Assembly: GCF_030272615.1 (NCBI RefSeq) | Contig: NC_081414.1 | Location: forward strand, 659,906,438-659,970,437 | Direction of reading: 5' to 3' | Length of the DNA: 64,000 bases | Origin: Cryptomeria japonica | Taxonomy: Eukaryota > Streptophyta > Pinopsida > Cupressales > Cupressaceae | Part shown: positions 48,254-60,413 of the stretch, in pieces | Position numbering within the stretch: the stretch's first letter is position 1 | Layout of the letters: each line of letters starts with the position of its first letter | Position numbers and translations under genes: made by a program | The notes under the pieces: model-generated | Told to the model about the DNA's origin: nothing | Database searches by the model: none | Seen by the model: the letters and a program-made list of their open reading frames with translations, nothing else

Positions 48254-48838
48254 CTATTCAATTCAAATGCAATTAGTTTACCAATAAGTGAGTCAATAGT
48301 GACCTTATCACTACTCACTGACCTTAATTCTTGAATAGTAGAAACTCTAATTGCATAGGTAGGTAAAAGAGTTCTAAGCATCTTAGTTACAACAATGTCA
48401 TCTTCAGTCTTTCCTCCAACACTTTTAATACCATCGACAACCTCTTTGATCCTTTGTCCATACTGCGCTATATTTTCACCTTCTACCATTCTCATATCAT
48501 CAAATTTACCTCTAAGACTCTCTTCCTTAGCTTTTTGAACATGTTTATCACCACCATATATTAGTTCTAATTTCTCCCAAACTTCAAATGCAGTTTCTAA
48601 TCCATGTACATCAATGTATTTAGTATCAGACAATGCACTTACAATGGCTTCCAGTGCTTGATTGTTTTCCTGTTGCTCCTTAATCTAATATGGAGTTAGA
48701 GGACCAATAGGGGGTACATATTTAGTAGTAACATGTTGCCAAAATTGAGAACCCATACCTTTGATATAAATCTTCATTCTATCTTTCCATATTGTGTAAT
48801 TGTCCTTAGTAAATTTCAGAGCCTCCTTCTTCATCATT
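48254..48838 (-). pseudogene. copia gag, upstream half (element C)
   Basis: The start MMKKEALKFTKDNYTIWKD with RMKIYIKGMGSQFWQHV is a typical plant copia Gag N-terminus. WEKLELIYGGDKHVQKAKEE, MVEGENIAQYGQRIKEVVDG and LRTLLPTYAIRVSTIQEL follow, then IGKLIAFELNS at the insertion point. One TAG near 48686 interrupts it (TPY then IKEQQ). The Met is about 55 bases from the primer site. Confidence 0.9.
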
Positions 48839-48892
48839 TTCTTTTGGATCTTTTCCTCAAGCTTTTAAGCTTCCTACACACAGAGGACCTAA

Positions 48893-48905
48893 TGCTCTGA
48901 TACCA
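48893..48905 (-). promoter_or_regulatory. primer binding site of element C
   Basis: The minus strand reads TGGTATCAGAGCA, two bases from the LTR. Confidence 0.93.
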
Positions 48906-48907
48906 AT

Positions 48908-49106
48908 TGTTATTCAGAGGATCTGGTTAATACTGAGAGGGGGGGTGCAAATCACTATTAGCAACAAAATGAAATCTTAAACCAAACTGATCAATACTTC
49001 ACCAAAATAGATCATAACTAGTATCGGTAACCACTGAAATCAATCTACTAATCAAATTTACCAAACTGCTCATTTAAGTGTTCCATATCATGCATGCAAT
49101 AGAAAG
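48908..49106 (-). repeat. 5' LTR of element C, first 199 bp from primer side
   Basis: Matches 41643 to about 41840 and stops at GCAATAGAAAG, where the LTR of R2 begins. The rest should lie beyond the right edge of the window. Confidence 0.9.
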
Positions 49107-49592
49107 TGAAGAGTCATAAAATTGTGACCCTAGCAATTTTTGACTGCATTAGGGTCCTCTCGCATGAGAACTCAAATCATTTAGCCTGATCGGAAACCGA
49201 AGAGTGCTCGACTTGCAAAAATAGCTTCTTCCTTGGCCTCTACATCACCTTGACCACATTCTGTCCTAGAGAAAGGGGTGGGATAGGGGTGTAGTGCCAC
49301 TATCCCCCCTAGGATAGGGGCATGGTGCTTGTGTCCTCCTAGGATAGCGGCGTGGTGCCACCATCCCCCCTAGGACAGGGGCATGTCACCCTTGTCCTCC
49401 CAGGATGAGGGTTGTGCCTACCCTATTTTGGGGTAGGACCTTCCTAGAGCATGCATTGTGGGTTGTGTAGTGAGCGGGAAAACTCTCTCGATGTCAGCCC
49501 ATAATGAAATTCAAATCCACCAAACATGTATTTAAGGGGCATTCATCATCTCATTTGCATAACTTGGATAAGTGGAAGTTGGATAAGTGGAA
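49107..49592 (+). repeat. 5' LTR of R2, first part
   Basis: Begins TGAAGAGTCATAAAATTGTG, aligned with TGTAGTGTCATAAAATTGTG of R1. It holds a G/C-rich zone of roughly 31-bp units with CCCCCCTAGGATAGGGGCATGG (49265-49440). Its last five bases, TGGAA, are the left target duplication of F. Confidence 0.82.
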
Positions 49593-50790
49593 TGTTAGGC
49601 CCAATATGGAAAGCTAATGTACTGAGAGTGGAGGGGTGAATCAGTACTTCAAAAATTTTCTTCAACAAAATCTTTACTGTTATGCATAAACCAAAAACTG
49701 CTATAACATAACATAAAGCTAAAACAAATAAATAAAAATCATACATGATTCACTCCATAACACATATATTTTGGTTACGCAGAAACTCTTGGTTAGAGAG
49801 AAAAACTGTAGTGGGGATGGCACCCACAACTTCACTACTGCAATAATAAAGAGTGCTCGGTTAGAGCTACATGTTCATCTATTTATGATAGCTTACCCTG
49901 TTAGGAGTATCAAGATCATTATATCTACCTTGCTAAAGGATTTTACAACACTTATTCTAAATGTTGCACCTAGTTAAAGGCTTTACAATTTATAGACTTT
50001 GTTAGAGTCTTTTACCTTGTTAAAGGTTTCTCTTACAAATTCAAAATATTACAATAAAATCTTTGCAAATATCTACAACTTTACATCTGGAATGTTATAG
50101 CAGATTCTATGTGCTCAAAATGAGATTACCTTGCTTATAGCATACCTCGGTAACCCATAAAGTAACTTGGTAAACCCTTCTGTTTACTCTGTTCTTTGAT
50201 TGTTCTCTGAAATCCTTCTCAGTGACCTCTGTGTCTCTGACACTCTCAATACTCAGTGCTTTCCCATGATTTTTCTTTTCACATATGACTATCTTCTCAC
50301 TCATACACACATACCTCAATATATCTATCTGATCCCAATCCATGCTGTATAAATAGATCTCTTATGTCAGTGATCTGGTTCATTGCTTCGATCTTACAAA
50401 CATGATTTATTGAATGAATAACCATACAAAATATTTCATTGGTTAGATGACCTCAAAATCATACACAATCCTTAAGTGCAATTTCCAATGTGATAATGGT
50501 TCTTTTGCTCCTCGATCTTGTAACACGTTTCCACACAAGTGTCTAGGTTCAATGAATCTAGTAAAATGTTTCACTCGGTGTATATCAACTCGGTGTATCA
50601 TTATTGCTGCTCAGTAGACATATAGTGTTACTCGGTAGACAACTGGGTGTATACTAGGCTTTGTGACTACTTTCTTCTATAATCAACTACTTCGTGCATA
50701 CCTACTGAATGTTTCGGTAGTAGTAACCGACTAGAGTATATAGAATGACTTTGGATATAAAACTAAGGGCAACTTTAATAAGTAGTAACA
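49593..50790 (-). repeat. 3' LTR of element F (1198 bp)
   Basis: The plus strand starts TGTTAGGCCCAATATGG and ends AAGTAGTAACA. It matches the other copy throughout, with scattered differences. Confidence 0.94.
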
Positions 50791-51134
50791 ATCTCCCCTT
50801 TTGACATTAGTTGAGATGTTTGACAAAACTACTTTCAAAGTGATAACTCAAAAAATCTATATACTTACAAAATTTGACTAAACAGACAGTATATACATTA
50901 GTCAACAAAATGGTATGTTTCAAATATACTCCCCTTATCAATATACTATACAAAACTCTGATTTTGCATGCTCGGTGATCAGTGTTCTGTGATAACTACT
51001 CGGTTCATTGGTCGGTGCTATCAAAATTTTATTTGGATACTCTGTTCTGTGTGGTATACTACCCCTGTATACAACACTCCCTCTTTGATACTTTGATGCT
51101 ATACTCTCTCCCCATTTTTGACAAACATCAAAAC
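50791..51134 (-). other. polypurine tract and 3' non-coding region of F
   Basis: The minus strand reads AAAAGGGGAGAT at 50791-50802 next to the LTR. Further purine-rich tracts on the same strand lie near 50929 and 51110. No ORF is supported. Confidence 0.8.
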
Positions 51135-54100
51135 TTAGTTACCATTTGGTGGAGGCAACTGGTCAAAGATTGATTTGTACTTTGTCCTTGCATCAATGAG
51201 AGTGGCAGAGAGGGCATCCTTGACACTGTCCATGAGTGAATTTTGAGTTGTAATGTCAGCTAACAGTGAAATTAGTCCATCTAAGGTGCTTCCCTCTTGC
51301 TGAGTGGATAGGGAGGTAGCTTTGTTGATCTTCTCTTGGACAGATGAAAGATGAGGAATGAATAATGTCTGAAGAGTCATTATGTCCATCCTTATCTTGT
51401 TCTCTTCATTCCTGAGTTCCAATTGTTGAGCCATGAGCTTTTGTAATTTTGTATAAAAATGTTGAATAGAATTTGGCTTAGTGGTCAAATTATTTGAGAG
51501 ATCAGTGATCTCTTTCTCAATCACTTCAGTTTTATTTTTGATATCCTTAATGAATAAAGAAAATGTACATAGTTTCTGAAATAAATAAAGAATGTGCTTA
51601 AGTTGAGGGGACAACTCAGTAATAAATTTGACAAGTTTTACTTTGCCAATAGCAATAGCCTTCTGTACCTCTTCAATCATTTTAGTAGTGAGCTCTTTGT
51701 CCTTTAACTTGCTCAAATATTCAGATGCATCTACTCCAGATGTCTCTATTTTAGTTAGGAGTTCATCCAGTTGAATGTGGATGGCTACATCTTTTGTCAC
51801 TGTAGCTTCAGGTAGCATATCTATTCATAGTGCTTTCACCTTCTGAAGTACTTTGTTCTTCTTTTGAATAGCCATTTGCTTCTCCTGTTCTGCTTTGGCT
51901 TTGCATAGTTCACCAAATTCAATGAGTGCTTGCCCTTTTAATTTGGAAATGTCTACATTTGGCAACACTACTGGTTTTGACAAATCTAATTTGAAACTAT
52001 GCTTTTTCATCTTCTTTTCTTTACCTTTCACTGTTTGAACTAATACAATGGCTTGTGAGGCTTGGTGACCCTCAATAGGTTGCTTGGTAGAGGCAACACT
52101 TTTATCAATTTCTTGAACCTCTGATGAAGCCTTTGTGGTGTCCTTCAGTACTTCTATGCTTGGGGTCATAGATGTAACATTTTTAGTACTAGAAGGAGCT
52201 TGAGAAGATTGTTCTTCAGTGGCCTGAGAAGTAGTTTCTCCTTCTATAGACTTGTGACCTTCTGTCCCTTGTTCAGTATCCTGAGGGGCCTCGGTTGAAG
52301 TAGGTTGAGTGACCGAAGGATAGGGCTGAACTTGCTCCAAAATTGACTCACTGGATACCAGTTTGGCATATGCATTCCCTTCTATCATTTCCTATTCAGG
52401 TGCCTCGGTGTCCATGATATCCTCATCAACTTGTATAGTGTCAGCAAGGTCTTGCTCAGTGACATCAACTATTTCAACTTCAGCTTGCTCACCAGCATTC
52501 TTGATTTGAAAGATTTCCTACCATTTTTCTTTGATCTCATTCTCTACATCCAAGTAAAGGCCATTCATCAATTTCAAGGCTCTTTGCTTGACTAGGAATT
52601 TTGTGTGGTAGTTTTTCAGATGTTCAGTGATCTCATCTACCAACATGTCTGGAAAAAGATGTACCAAACTTCTTTCTCTTATCTATTTCTCTAAGTCCAT
52701 GGCATACTTCCACCTATTATCAATATGCAAATATAATTCATTTGGAAGAGACTTAGATACTTCCAATGGGACCAATCGGAATTTTTGTAGTGTGCAGATG
52801 ACAGCTTCTTCTATTTGTCTCTTTTCATCAATAGATTTGGATTCATACTTAACATATTTGAATGCTCTAAATCCACCATATTGCTTCAGATTAGTACAAA
52901 AATTGTCAACACTATGTACATTTACCTTTTTACTCTTGACAATCTGAAATTTGCTTCCATCTTCAGATTCGGTGTCATTGGACTCTTTAGTCAAAATGAG
53001 TCTCCGAGTAGATTTCTTGTAAGTTTTTGTTACCTTGGGTGTGGCAATATTCTTTGGTTTCTTACTCAGTGATATTGCAGATGATCTTGTGTTTGCGCAC
53101 TTTATTGAAGGAGTTGGTGATACGTTTGATGTATTCTATTTCTTTCTTTTCAAAACTTTTCCCTTAGGCAACTCGGTGCTCAGTGTTATAGCTGCCTCTT
53201 GGGCTTCAGATTCCTCCTCGGTGATTACTATAGTGCTCTTGATAGGTGTGGAGGAATAACCTTCTCCAAATTTCTCCATTAATGCCTTGATCATTTTTGT
53301 TGCCTTCCTTGTAGCCTTGGGTACTACAATGCTCATCTTAACTTTTTCTTTCACTTCTTCATAGGTTCCATACCTCAACTTGGTAGCATGCCTTGGTAAT
53401 GTAAGAAAAGCATCTATCTACTGTTGTGTGATGTCAAAATCAATCTCATAACCCATAGGTGGCAAAGATTGAGTTCTCGGTTCCACAACATTAACATAGT
53501 AGTAGTCGATGTCTACTTCAAAGCATATGTCATCCTTGTATTTCTCTACTAACTGGGGTGGAATTCTATACCTGTTATGCATCTTTTCTTGAAACTTGCT
53601 GAAATAATCATCCATAATGTCATTAAAGTTATCACCTAGTCTTTTGATGAAGTCATTAATTTGATGGGTGATTGGTCGGTGTAGTTCCCAAACTACATTA
53701 TCGACTGATGGAAAGAATTTCTCAAAATAGAAAAACATGCATACCAGAAGTGATCCAAACTTCAGTGTATTAGCCAAGTTGTTCTTCTTCGGCTTCCTTA
53801 TGGTGTTTAGATTCTCAAACAGGTTTTTCAGCAATACTTCACAAAGATCATTTTTCATTCCTTTCTTCATAATTTTATATGCTAAATCGACTGCTACATA
53901 GGGTACATTGTTTTCCCTTGCCGATTGGAAGAAACAATAACCTATGACTCTAATGGCAAATTTCAGCTCTGCATCTATTACATTATTCAATTTCAGTCCT
54001 CTGCAGTATGATTCAACTCTGGTTAGAGTGATCAATTCCTTCTGAGATATCATTTTCTAAGCTTAGGCATGATAAAAAATAGGGTAACTGGTGATCAAAT

Positions 54101-54497
54101 GAATGATTTCCTTGGTGATTTTGAATGGTTTCTCCACTAACCACATGAAATCATCATGAACTCTGCTCAGAACAAACTTGACCCATTGGGGTTTGAAGAC
54201 ACGGGGATAGGTTAGGGCTTTAGTCAATCCCTTGATTTTGATGTGTTCATACTTGCTATCCAATTTCCCATCGGTACACAATTCATCATACATGTCCTTG
54301 ATTTCAACATGACCTAGTTCCTCAACATGACACTTAGTGAAGAATTTGACATCCTCAACTAGTAAAACCCTATGCAGAATGAGTGAAAATGCAGTTTTAT
54401 CATCCAGTTCAGATGCTACTTTGGGAGTTAGAGAATATTTCAATGAGGGCTTTTCAATGTTCTTAACAACAATGAGATTTTGGATCTTAGGTGCCAT
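51135..54497 (-). pseudogene. ORF2 of element F: 1,120-codon unrecognised protein
   Basis: One unbroken frame from ATG 54497 (MAPKIQNLIVVKN) to the TAA at 51135-51137. It carries internal stops TAA 54063, TAG 54057, 53418, 53136, 52683, 52518 and 52392, and TGA 51825, with no frameshift. Residues 1-370 look globular (FFTKCHVEELGHVEIKDMY, FVLSRVHDDFMWLVE, LKFGSLLVCMFFYFEKFF, KYKDDICFEVDIDYYYVNVV, PMGYE). A middle part has FRAFKYVKY and LHIDNRWKYAMDLEK. A Ser/Thr/Gln/Glu-rich disordered stretch follows, and the last 220 residues form coiled coil. The same blocks occur in ORF2 of B. No enzyme motif or membrane segment is evident. Possible roles include a structural or particle-associated protein, or a captured host gene; I cannot choose. 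Confidence 0.82.
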
Positions 54498-55046
54498 TGC
54501 AAATTTTGGATAATCTCTTAACAAAAGATTCTTAGGGTTCGAAGACTTTCAAATGGAAAACAAATATAAAGTAGATAATCACAACTGATATTTCCTGGTA
54601 GCTAGCTCTAAGAAATGCTTGAGATCGATGTGTAAATACCTTGAAATTCACTCAGGAGGTGGTTTGATCGCCTTTGAATCGCTTTTCTCTACTCTCTGAA
54701 AACTTGGTAAGTGAAAAATGATCGTGCAAAGTGTTTTAAGTACACAATATACCTTATCGGGCTTTGTGTAGTTAGGTCAAAAGACATTAAATGCACTTGG
54801 TTCCCTTAAACCAATTTACCTTTCTTTTTTTTTGTGCTTTTACCGAGTAGCCAGACTTCCTGTATTTACCGATTAGACAGGCTTCCTGAATTTACCAACT
54901 TGACTAGTGCTAAAAAAGACTTGATAAAATTTCAAATTTCCTAATGCATATTTAGCTATGCAGATTTTTGAATTAAGTACATGATAAAATAGGAACTGTT
55001 AAGATTTAACCTTTGAAAGAATGCAGTCCCTTCATACCTTTACCGA
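54498..55046 (-). promoter_or_regulatory. conserved inter-ORF region of element F, possible ORF2 promoter/leader
   Basis: Aligns with 9890-10050 of element B. At 54797-54814 is a hairpin, TTGGTT-TAAGGG-AACCAA on the minus strand, at the same place as the B hairpin and with the same 6-base loop length but different arms. TATATTGTGTACTTAAAACAC and then ATCATTTTTCACTTACCAAG follow towards ORF2. Function is inferred from conservation only. Confidence 0.5.
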
Positions 55047-56399
55047 TTAATTTGGAATAGGTGCACCTAACTCGGTAGGTAAGGTGCTTTCTTCACTTGA
55101 CACAATTTCCTTCTTTCTCCAAATCATCTATAATTTGTCTTTTATTTCCTCAGTGACTCCTCTAGGTTGATCTCTACAATCTCTAGCCAAGTGTCCAACT
55201 TTGTGACAATGAAAACATGCCATACCAGGATTTCTCCATGATCTTTGGTTGTTCATTCCAAACCTTATAAATTAGTTGGCACTTATATGTCCATATCTTC
55301 CACAAGAGTGACACCATATCCTTGTATTGTAATCCCATGGTACTACAGAATATTGTCGGTAAGGATCTGTGTGAGTTCGGTAGCCTCTAGTATTTGCTCG
55401 GTGTGCAAACCACATATAGTTCTTCTGCTTAAACCAACACTTCTCGGTACTATGTCCATATCTATTGCAATTTTTACAAAACCCTTTAAATTTTGCCTTC
55501 TAATAATTGCTAACAGACTTTGTCTTACATTGGTTAGATGTGTGACCATACTTATTACAATTATTACAATAATCATTAGACTTAGTGACATTCGGTTGCT
55601 TACCTTTTTTGATTTGGCACATATTAGTAGTATGTCCTTGTTTTCCATAGTAGTTGCAAATAGGCTTCTTTCCTTTGATGTTCTTCTTGTTTCCAGCTTG
55701 CTTTGATGATTCTCCTCTCTCGGTAGTGTGGATTCCCTTCTTGGTAGAGTTATTTCCTTTGTAACTGAGTCCTACATCTTTGTTGGGTCTTCTTGTATTT
55801 AGTTTCTCATCCAACATCTTTGATGCTTCATAACTCTTCTTCAGTGTTTCTTTGGATTTCTTCTCTATTTCAAGTTCATCGGTCAACCTTGACACTTCAA
55901 GTTTCAATTCTTGATTCTCATCATTTTTTAGATTTGCTTCATGATGTGCATAACCCAATTGATCTGACTGATTACTTTGAATTCCAGTTAACCTTGTCAT
56001 TTCATCATTCTTTTTAGATACTAATGCTTCAAGCTATTGTTTTTCTCTTTGTAGATCTCTTACTTTTTCCTCGGTTGTCCTTAATGCATCAAGATTCTTA
56101 GTCATCTATGTACTGAAATGTTCATGTTCTCTTTTCATTACTTTTAGCTGATCAGTCAGTGCTTTGTTCTTTTCTTTCAGTTCTCCAATCATCTCTTCAG
56201 TCTCTTCAGATATACTATTCTTAGATGATGTTTCAATTTGTTCCACTAGCTCTTGAGAGTCTTGTAAATCATCAGATAATCTTCTTCTAACTTTCAATGA
56301 TTTTTGCATTTGTCTTTGCATGTCTGCAATCACTTGATTAGCATGATCCAACTCTTCTTGTAGATACACAATTCTCTGAGATTGTTTATAGCCTTCCAT
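55047..56399 (-). pseudogene. ORF1 of element F: coiled-coil protein with five zinc knuckles
   Basis: One frame from ATG 56399 (MEGYKQSQRIVYLQEELDH) to a TAA near 55047, with internal TAG at 56106, 56034, 55500 and 55128 and TAA at 55272. The first 200 residues are coiled coil (ELKEKNKALTDQLKVMKRE). The linker MLDEKLNTRRPNKDVGLSY follows. The knuckles are CNYYGKQGHTTNMC (second Cys is Tyr, as in B), CNNCNKYGHTSNQC, CKNCNRYGHSTEKC, CHSCGRYGHISAN with a stop at the last Cys, and CFHCHKVGHLARDC. Such a run suggests strong RNA binding. It replaces Gag in this element and is related to ORF1 of B and G. I chose the start because coiled-coil coding begins there, about 50 bases past the primer site. 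Confidence 0.86.
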
Positions 56400-56447
56400 T
56401 GATAAGATCTTTCTCTTTAGGTTGTTAAACCCTTTCCCAAGATTGAA

Positions 56448-56459
56448 GCTTTGATACCA
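56448..56459 (-). promoter_or_regulatory. primer binding site of element F
   Basis: The minus strand reads TGGTATCAAAGC, one change from the initiator-Met complement, two bases from the LTR. Confidence 0.9.
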
Positions 56460-57570
56460 ATTGTTAGGCCCAATATGGAAAGCTAATGTATTGAGAGGGG
56501 AGGGGTGAATCAATACTTCAAAACTTTTCTTCAACAAAATCTTTACTGTTATGCATAAACCAAAAACTATTGTAACATAACATAAAGCTGAAACAAATAA
56601 ATAACAATCATACATGATTCACTCCATAACACATATATTTTGGTTATGCAAAAACTCTTGGTTAGAGAGAAAAAATGCGGTGGGGATGGCACCCACAACT
56701 TCACTACTGCAATAATAAAGAGTGCTCAGTTAGAGCTACATGTTCATCTATTTTTGATAGCTTACCCTGTTAAGAGTACCAAGATCGTTAGATCTACCTT
56801 GCTAAAGGATTTTACAACACTTATTCTAAATGTTGCACTTGGTTAAAGGCTTTACAATTTATAGACTTTGTTAGAGTCTTTTACCCTGTTAAAGGTTTCT
56901 CTCACAACTTCAAAATATTACAATAAAATCTTTGCAAATATCTGCAACTTTACATCTGGAATGTTATAGCAGATTCTATGTGCTCAAAATGAGATTACCT
57001 TGCTTATAGCATACCTCAGTAACCCATAAAGTAACTTGGTAAACCCTTCTGTTTACTCTGTTCTTTGAATGTTCTCTAAAATCCTTCTCAGTGACCTCTG
57101 TGTCTCTGACAGTCTCAATACTCGATGCTTTCCCATGATTTTGCTTTTCACATATGTCTGTCTTCACACTCATACACACATACCTCAATATATCTATCTG
57201 ATCCCAATCCATGCTGTATAAATAGATCTCTTATGTCGGTGATCTGGTTCATTGCTTCGATCTTACAAACATGATTTATTGAATGAATAACCATACAAAA
57301 TATTTCATTGGTTAGATGACCTCAAATTCATACACAATCCTTAAGTGCAATTTCCAATGTGATAACAGTTCTTTTGCTCCTCGATCTTGTAACATGTTTC
57401 CGCACAAGTATCTAGGTAAAATGAATCTGGTAAAACGTTTCACTCGGTGTATATCAACTCGGTGTATCATTATTGCTGCTCGGTAGACATACAGTGTTAC
57501 TCGGTAGACAACTCGGTGTATACTGGGCTCTGTGACTACTTTCTTCTATAACCGACTGCTCTGTACATAC

Positions 57571-58352
57571 TGTATATGGTGAAAATGGATAACAATAATA
57601 ACAATATTGAAAGGCTAAATAAATTCAACCACAAAACCTTAGCCTAACAACAACAAAGATCCACCATAACATATGAAGATTACCTAAGACAATGCAAATC
57701 AAATGAAATCACAAAGATTATACCATCACATGTCCAATAGGGTTTGAATCTCCATTTTTCCTATCTCCATTGATCTTGCTTGATATATTTGCTCTCAGAT
57801 TTTATGTGCACAAGAGCTCAACAGAGAACAAAATGTGGTTGCAAGTAGGATCGTAGTGTAGTCAAGTGCATAAAAGATGATTAGAATGCATAGAACGATT
57901 AGGGTTTGATAATGAAGGAAGCATCTCCTTATATAGAAGACACTATATGAAATGGAGGGATAAGATTGAGAGGTGTAAAAGGAGGTCGGCTATGATTAGA
58001 GGGTAGGTAGAGAAAATAATAAAATAATAAGAGGGGTAGGTAGTGTATGAATTAAGAGATGAATGACATGTGTCATGGGTAGAAAAGGTTAATGAATTAA
58101 TTAAATAAATAAAGATTTATTTAATTAATAGAAGAAGTGGGATAATTAAATAAATAAAATATTTATTTAATTTAGGAAAATGATAATTTAAATAAATAAA
58201 TGTATTTATTTAAATGAGAAATAAGGCTAGAAGAGGATAAATGAATTAATTAAATAAATAAAGATTTATTTAATTAATAGAAGAATTAAGCTTAGATAAT
58301 TAAATAAATAAAATATTTATTTAATTAGACATAACAATTTTGGGTGTCTACA
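57571..58352 (-). mobile_element. 782-bp solo LTR in the 5' LTR of F
   Basis: Flanked by exact CATAC (57566-57570 and 58353-58357). The plus strand starts TGTATATGG and ends GTGTCTACA, so it probably reads TGTAGACACCC on the minus strand. Removing it and one CATAC restores the F LTR. It holds a duplicated palindromic AT-rich segment (about 58087 and 58227). Confidence 0.92.
58087..58325. repeat. duplicated AT palindromes inside the solo LTR
   Basis: AATGAATTAATTAAATAAAT starts near 58089 and again near 58229. Each copy holds TTAATTAAATAAATA facing TATTTATTTAATTAA-like arms. Confidence 0.82.
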
Positions 58353-58455
58353 CATACCGACTGAATGTTTCGGTAGTAGTAACCGACTAGAGTATATAGA
58401 ATGACTTTGGCTATAAAACTAATGGCAACTTTAATTAATAAGTAGTAACATGGAA

Positions 58456-59274
58456 GTTGGGTAAGATTAGAGTGTGCACAAGTGATCAAGCATTCAAGCA
58501 TTCTTTTCCAGCATTGAGCATTCTCAAGTCTCCTTTCAAGGCTAGGTGTTGCATTCAAGTCAAGGATTCAACCATTGAAGAGGAGATCCCTTTCAACATT
58601 AAATTCCACACAAGCATTTGTATCAACATTGCTACTACAACCTCCCTTGAGGTGATGTACAATTTAGTCTTTCATTTACATCTACTTGCAAGTACTTTCT
58701 TTCATTACTTGGTTAACTCCAAAATTGGGGTTTGACCTAAAGGAAAACCACCAATCCCAACCCATTTTCCTCTCTTTTTTATGTGTAGGCTGCAGGTGCG
58801 CAACTGTACTTTCAGATTCAGGCTTCATTTGCAGAGGCAGAAAAACCGTTTTCATTTCGTGAATTTTTCAGAGGACCTTTTACGTTTCCGCCACAGTCCA
58901 GTCAACTTTTCCTCAAATTCGTAGGGTGACTTCATCTCGACATTTTACTGCCAGATCCAGGTGCACAACTTCATCCCATGTTCTGATCTCAAGTTATAAT
59001 CAATTCTTTGTCACTTTTGCACTACATAATTCAATCAATTCCTTTCCAAATCAAACAAGGAAGAGGGGATCAGCTTAGCATTCCCAATTCATTCAAAATT
59101 CAATCTACCATCTTTGTGTGGAGAGATTGAATCTAGTGAATTATCTTCTCCCCCTTGCTAACGTAATTGTGAGAGGTGCTTGAATGGTAATCGATAGCGA
59201 AAGTCTCATCTCTCTTTGAGGGAAAGGGTAGTTTTCCTTCTTGATTTATCATTCACCATTTTCCCACCATTACA
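58456..59274 (+). repeat. 5' LTR of R2, second part
   Basis: Continues after F: GTTGGGTAAG, AAGCATTCAAGCATTC, GTGTAGGCTGCAGGTGCG and TTCATTTGCAGAGGCAG, all with inverted counterparts at 15800-16310 in R1. Ends CCCACCATTACA. Confidence 0.8.
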
Positions 59275-59277
59275 TTT

Positions 59278-59293
59278 TGGTGAACCCGACATC
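59278..59293 (+). promoter_or_regulatory. putative primer binding site of R2
   Basis: TGGTGAACCCGACATC, three bases after the LTR end. It opens with TGG as all primer sites do, but I cannot name the matching tRNA. It is not the initiator-Met type used by the copia-like elements. Confidence 0.55.
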
Positions 59294-60413
59294 TTGCATG
59301 CTTTCCTTTGAACAAAATTGCATATTTTTCATTTATAAGTTTCAACTTTCTACAAAAATAGTGGTTAAATCATTCAAAACCCTAGTTATTCAATTTAAAA
59401 TTGAACTTGTGATTTGTAAAAAATTGCTTGTGGTTATCTTAGATCTAAAAATTGTTTTATTTTTCAAATTCAAATTCCTCATTGTCTTGTTCAATTTGCA
59501 ATTAAAATTTATAAAATTAAGAGGTTGCTTGTTAAAACCCTAATTTTCAAAAATCATCTTAACTTGTGCAAAAAATTGGATTTCCATTTAATTTTCAGAT
59601 TTCTGATTGTTCTCAGATTTGTCTTCAATCCTACAATTCAAAATTTCAATTTCTGCCCTTTTCCCAAAATTCAAATTTCAAAATTAAGTGGCTAGGTCAT
59701 CAAACCCTAATTTTTAAAATTAATTGGATTTTGTGTGAATTTTAAATCAATTTCATTTACATTCAAATTTCTAAGTATTTTCCAAGGTGTCCCTATCCAT
59801 TAGGTTTGACCCTTTTCAAAATTGCAATTCAATTCCTCTTTTTTCTTCAAAACCCTAATAGGGTCCTATTTTCACATTTGTGCCTTCATTTCGCTCATCC
59901 AGAGATCGTAAAATTTGCCAATTTTTTGGGGTTAGCTTTAAAATCATCGTAATATCTGTCCCTGAAATTTTTTTAAAAAGTTGGTCGGACCATGTGCATT
60001 CCCGCCACGGTCCTCGGTTTTTTTCCTGAAATTTCGAGAGACTGTTATGACTGTATTTAATAGCCTCAATCCAGAAGATTGGCTGATTTTATCGATTTTG
60101 AACCGTCTAGAATTGGAAATACCTTCAAAATTCAACATTTCAAATTTCAAGAAATTTTTTTAAATTAAGAGGTTAATTATTGTCTGCCCTCATTTTAAAA
60201 AAAATCTAATTTTAAAATTAAGTGGTATTCCCTTAGCCCTAATTTTTAAAATTCCAATTTCCTTTCATTTTAGGAAATTGTGTCATTTTCTTCCTCCAAC
60301 AAAGTTCAAATTGTGTAATCATTATTTTCTTGAATTTTGCATTACTCAATTTTGTAAGCTTTGTTCTACAATTCAAAATTCAAAATTCAAAATTCAAATT
60401 TTCTCTCTAGTGC
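59294..60413 (+). other. leader of R2
   Basis: 1.1 kb of AT-rich, T/A-tract DNA with repeated AAAATTCAAATT-type words and several AACCCTAA motifs. No supported ORF. Confidence 0.6.

Larger units (their letters stand above)
41643..49106 (-). mobile_element. Ty1/copia retrotransposon C
   Basis: On the minus strand: part of the 5' LTR (48908-49106, cut by R2), primer site, gag, protease, integrase, RT, RNase H, polypurine tract and 3' LTR (41643-43229). Gag is split by an inserted 1.57-kb sequence with its own duplication. RNase H is shortened by deletions, and stops are scattered through pol. Its protein sequence is related to that of element A but clearly different. Confidence 0.93.
49593..58450 (-). 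mobile_element. Complete pol-less LTR retrotransposon F
   Basis: The exact 5-bp duplication TGGAA lies at 49588-49592 and 58451-58455. LTRs are at 49593-50790 and 56462-58450; the latter is about 1.2 kb after removing a nested 782-bp solo LTR. Primer and polypurine sites are present. Between them are ORF1 (coiled coil plus five knuckles) and ORF2 (1,120 codons), both homologous to those of element B. No protease, integrase, RT or RNase H. Remarkably, neither ORF contains a frameshift, only stops. Confidence 0.94.
56462..58450 (-). repeat. 5' LTR of element F, split by a solo LTR
   Basis: 56462-57570 and 58358-58450 match 49593-50790. The missing middle is the insertion at 57571-58352 plus its duplication. 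Confidence 0.93.

Noticed and set aside
58325-58735. Short ORFs at the right end of F and in the R2 LTR
   Set aside because: They cross the F/R2 junction or lie in LTR sequence, and have no counterpart in the R1 LTR as protein.
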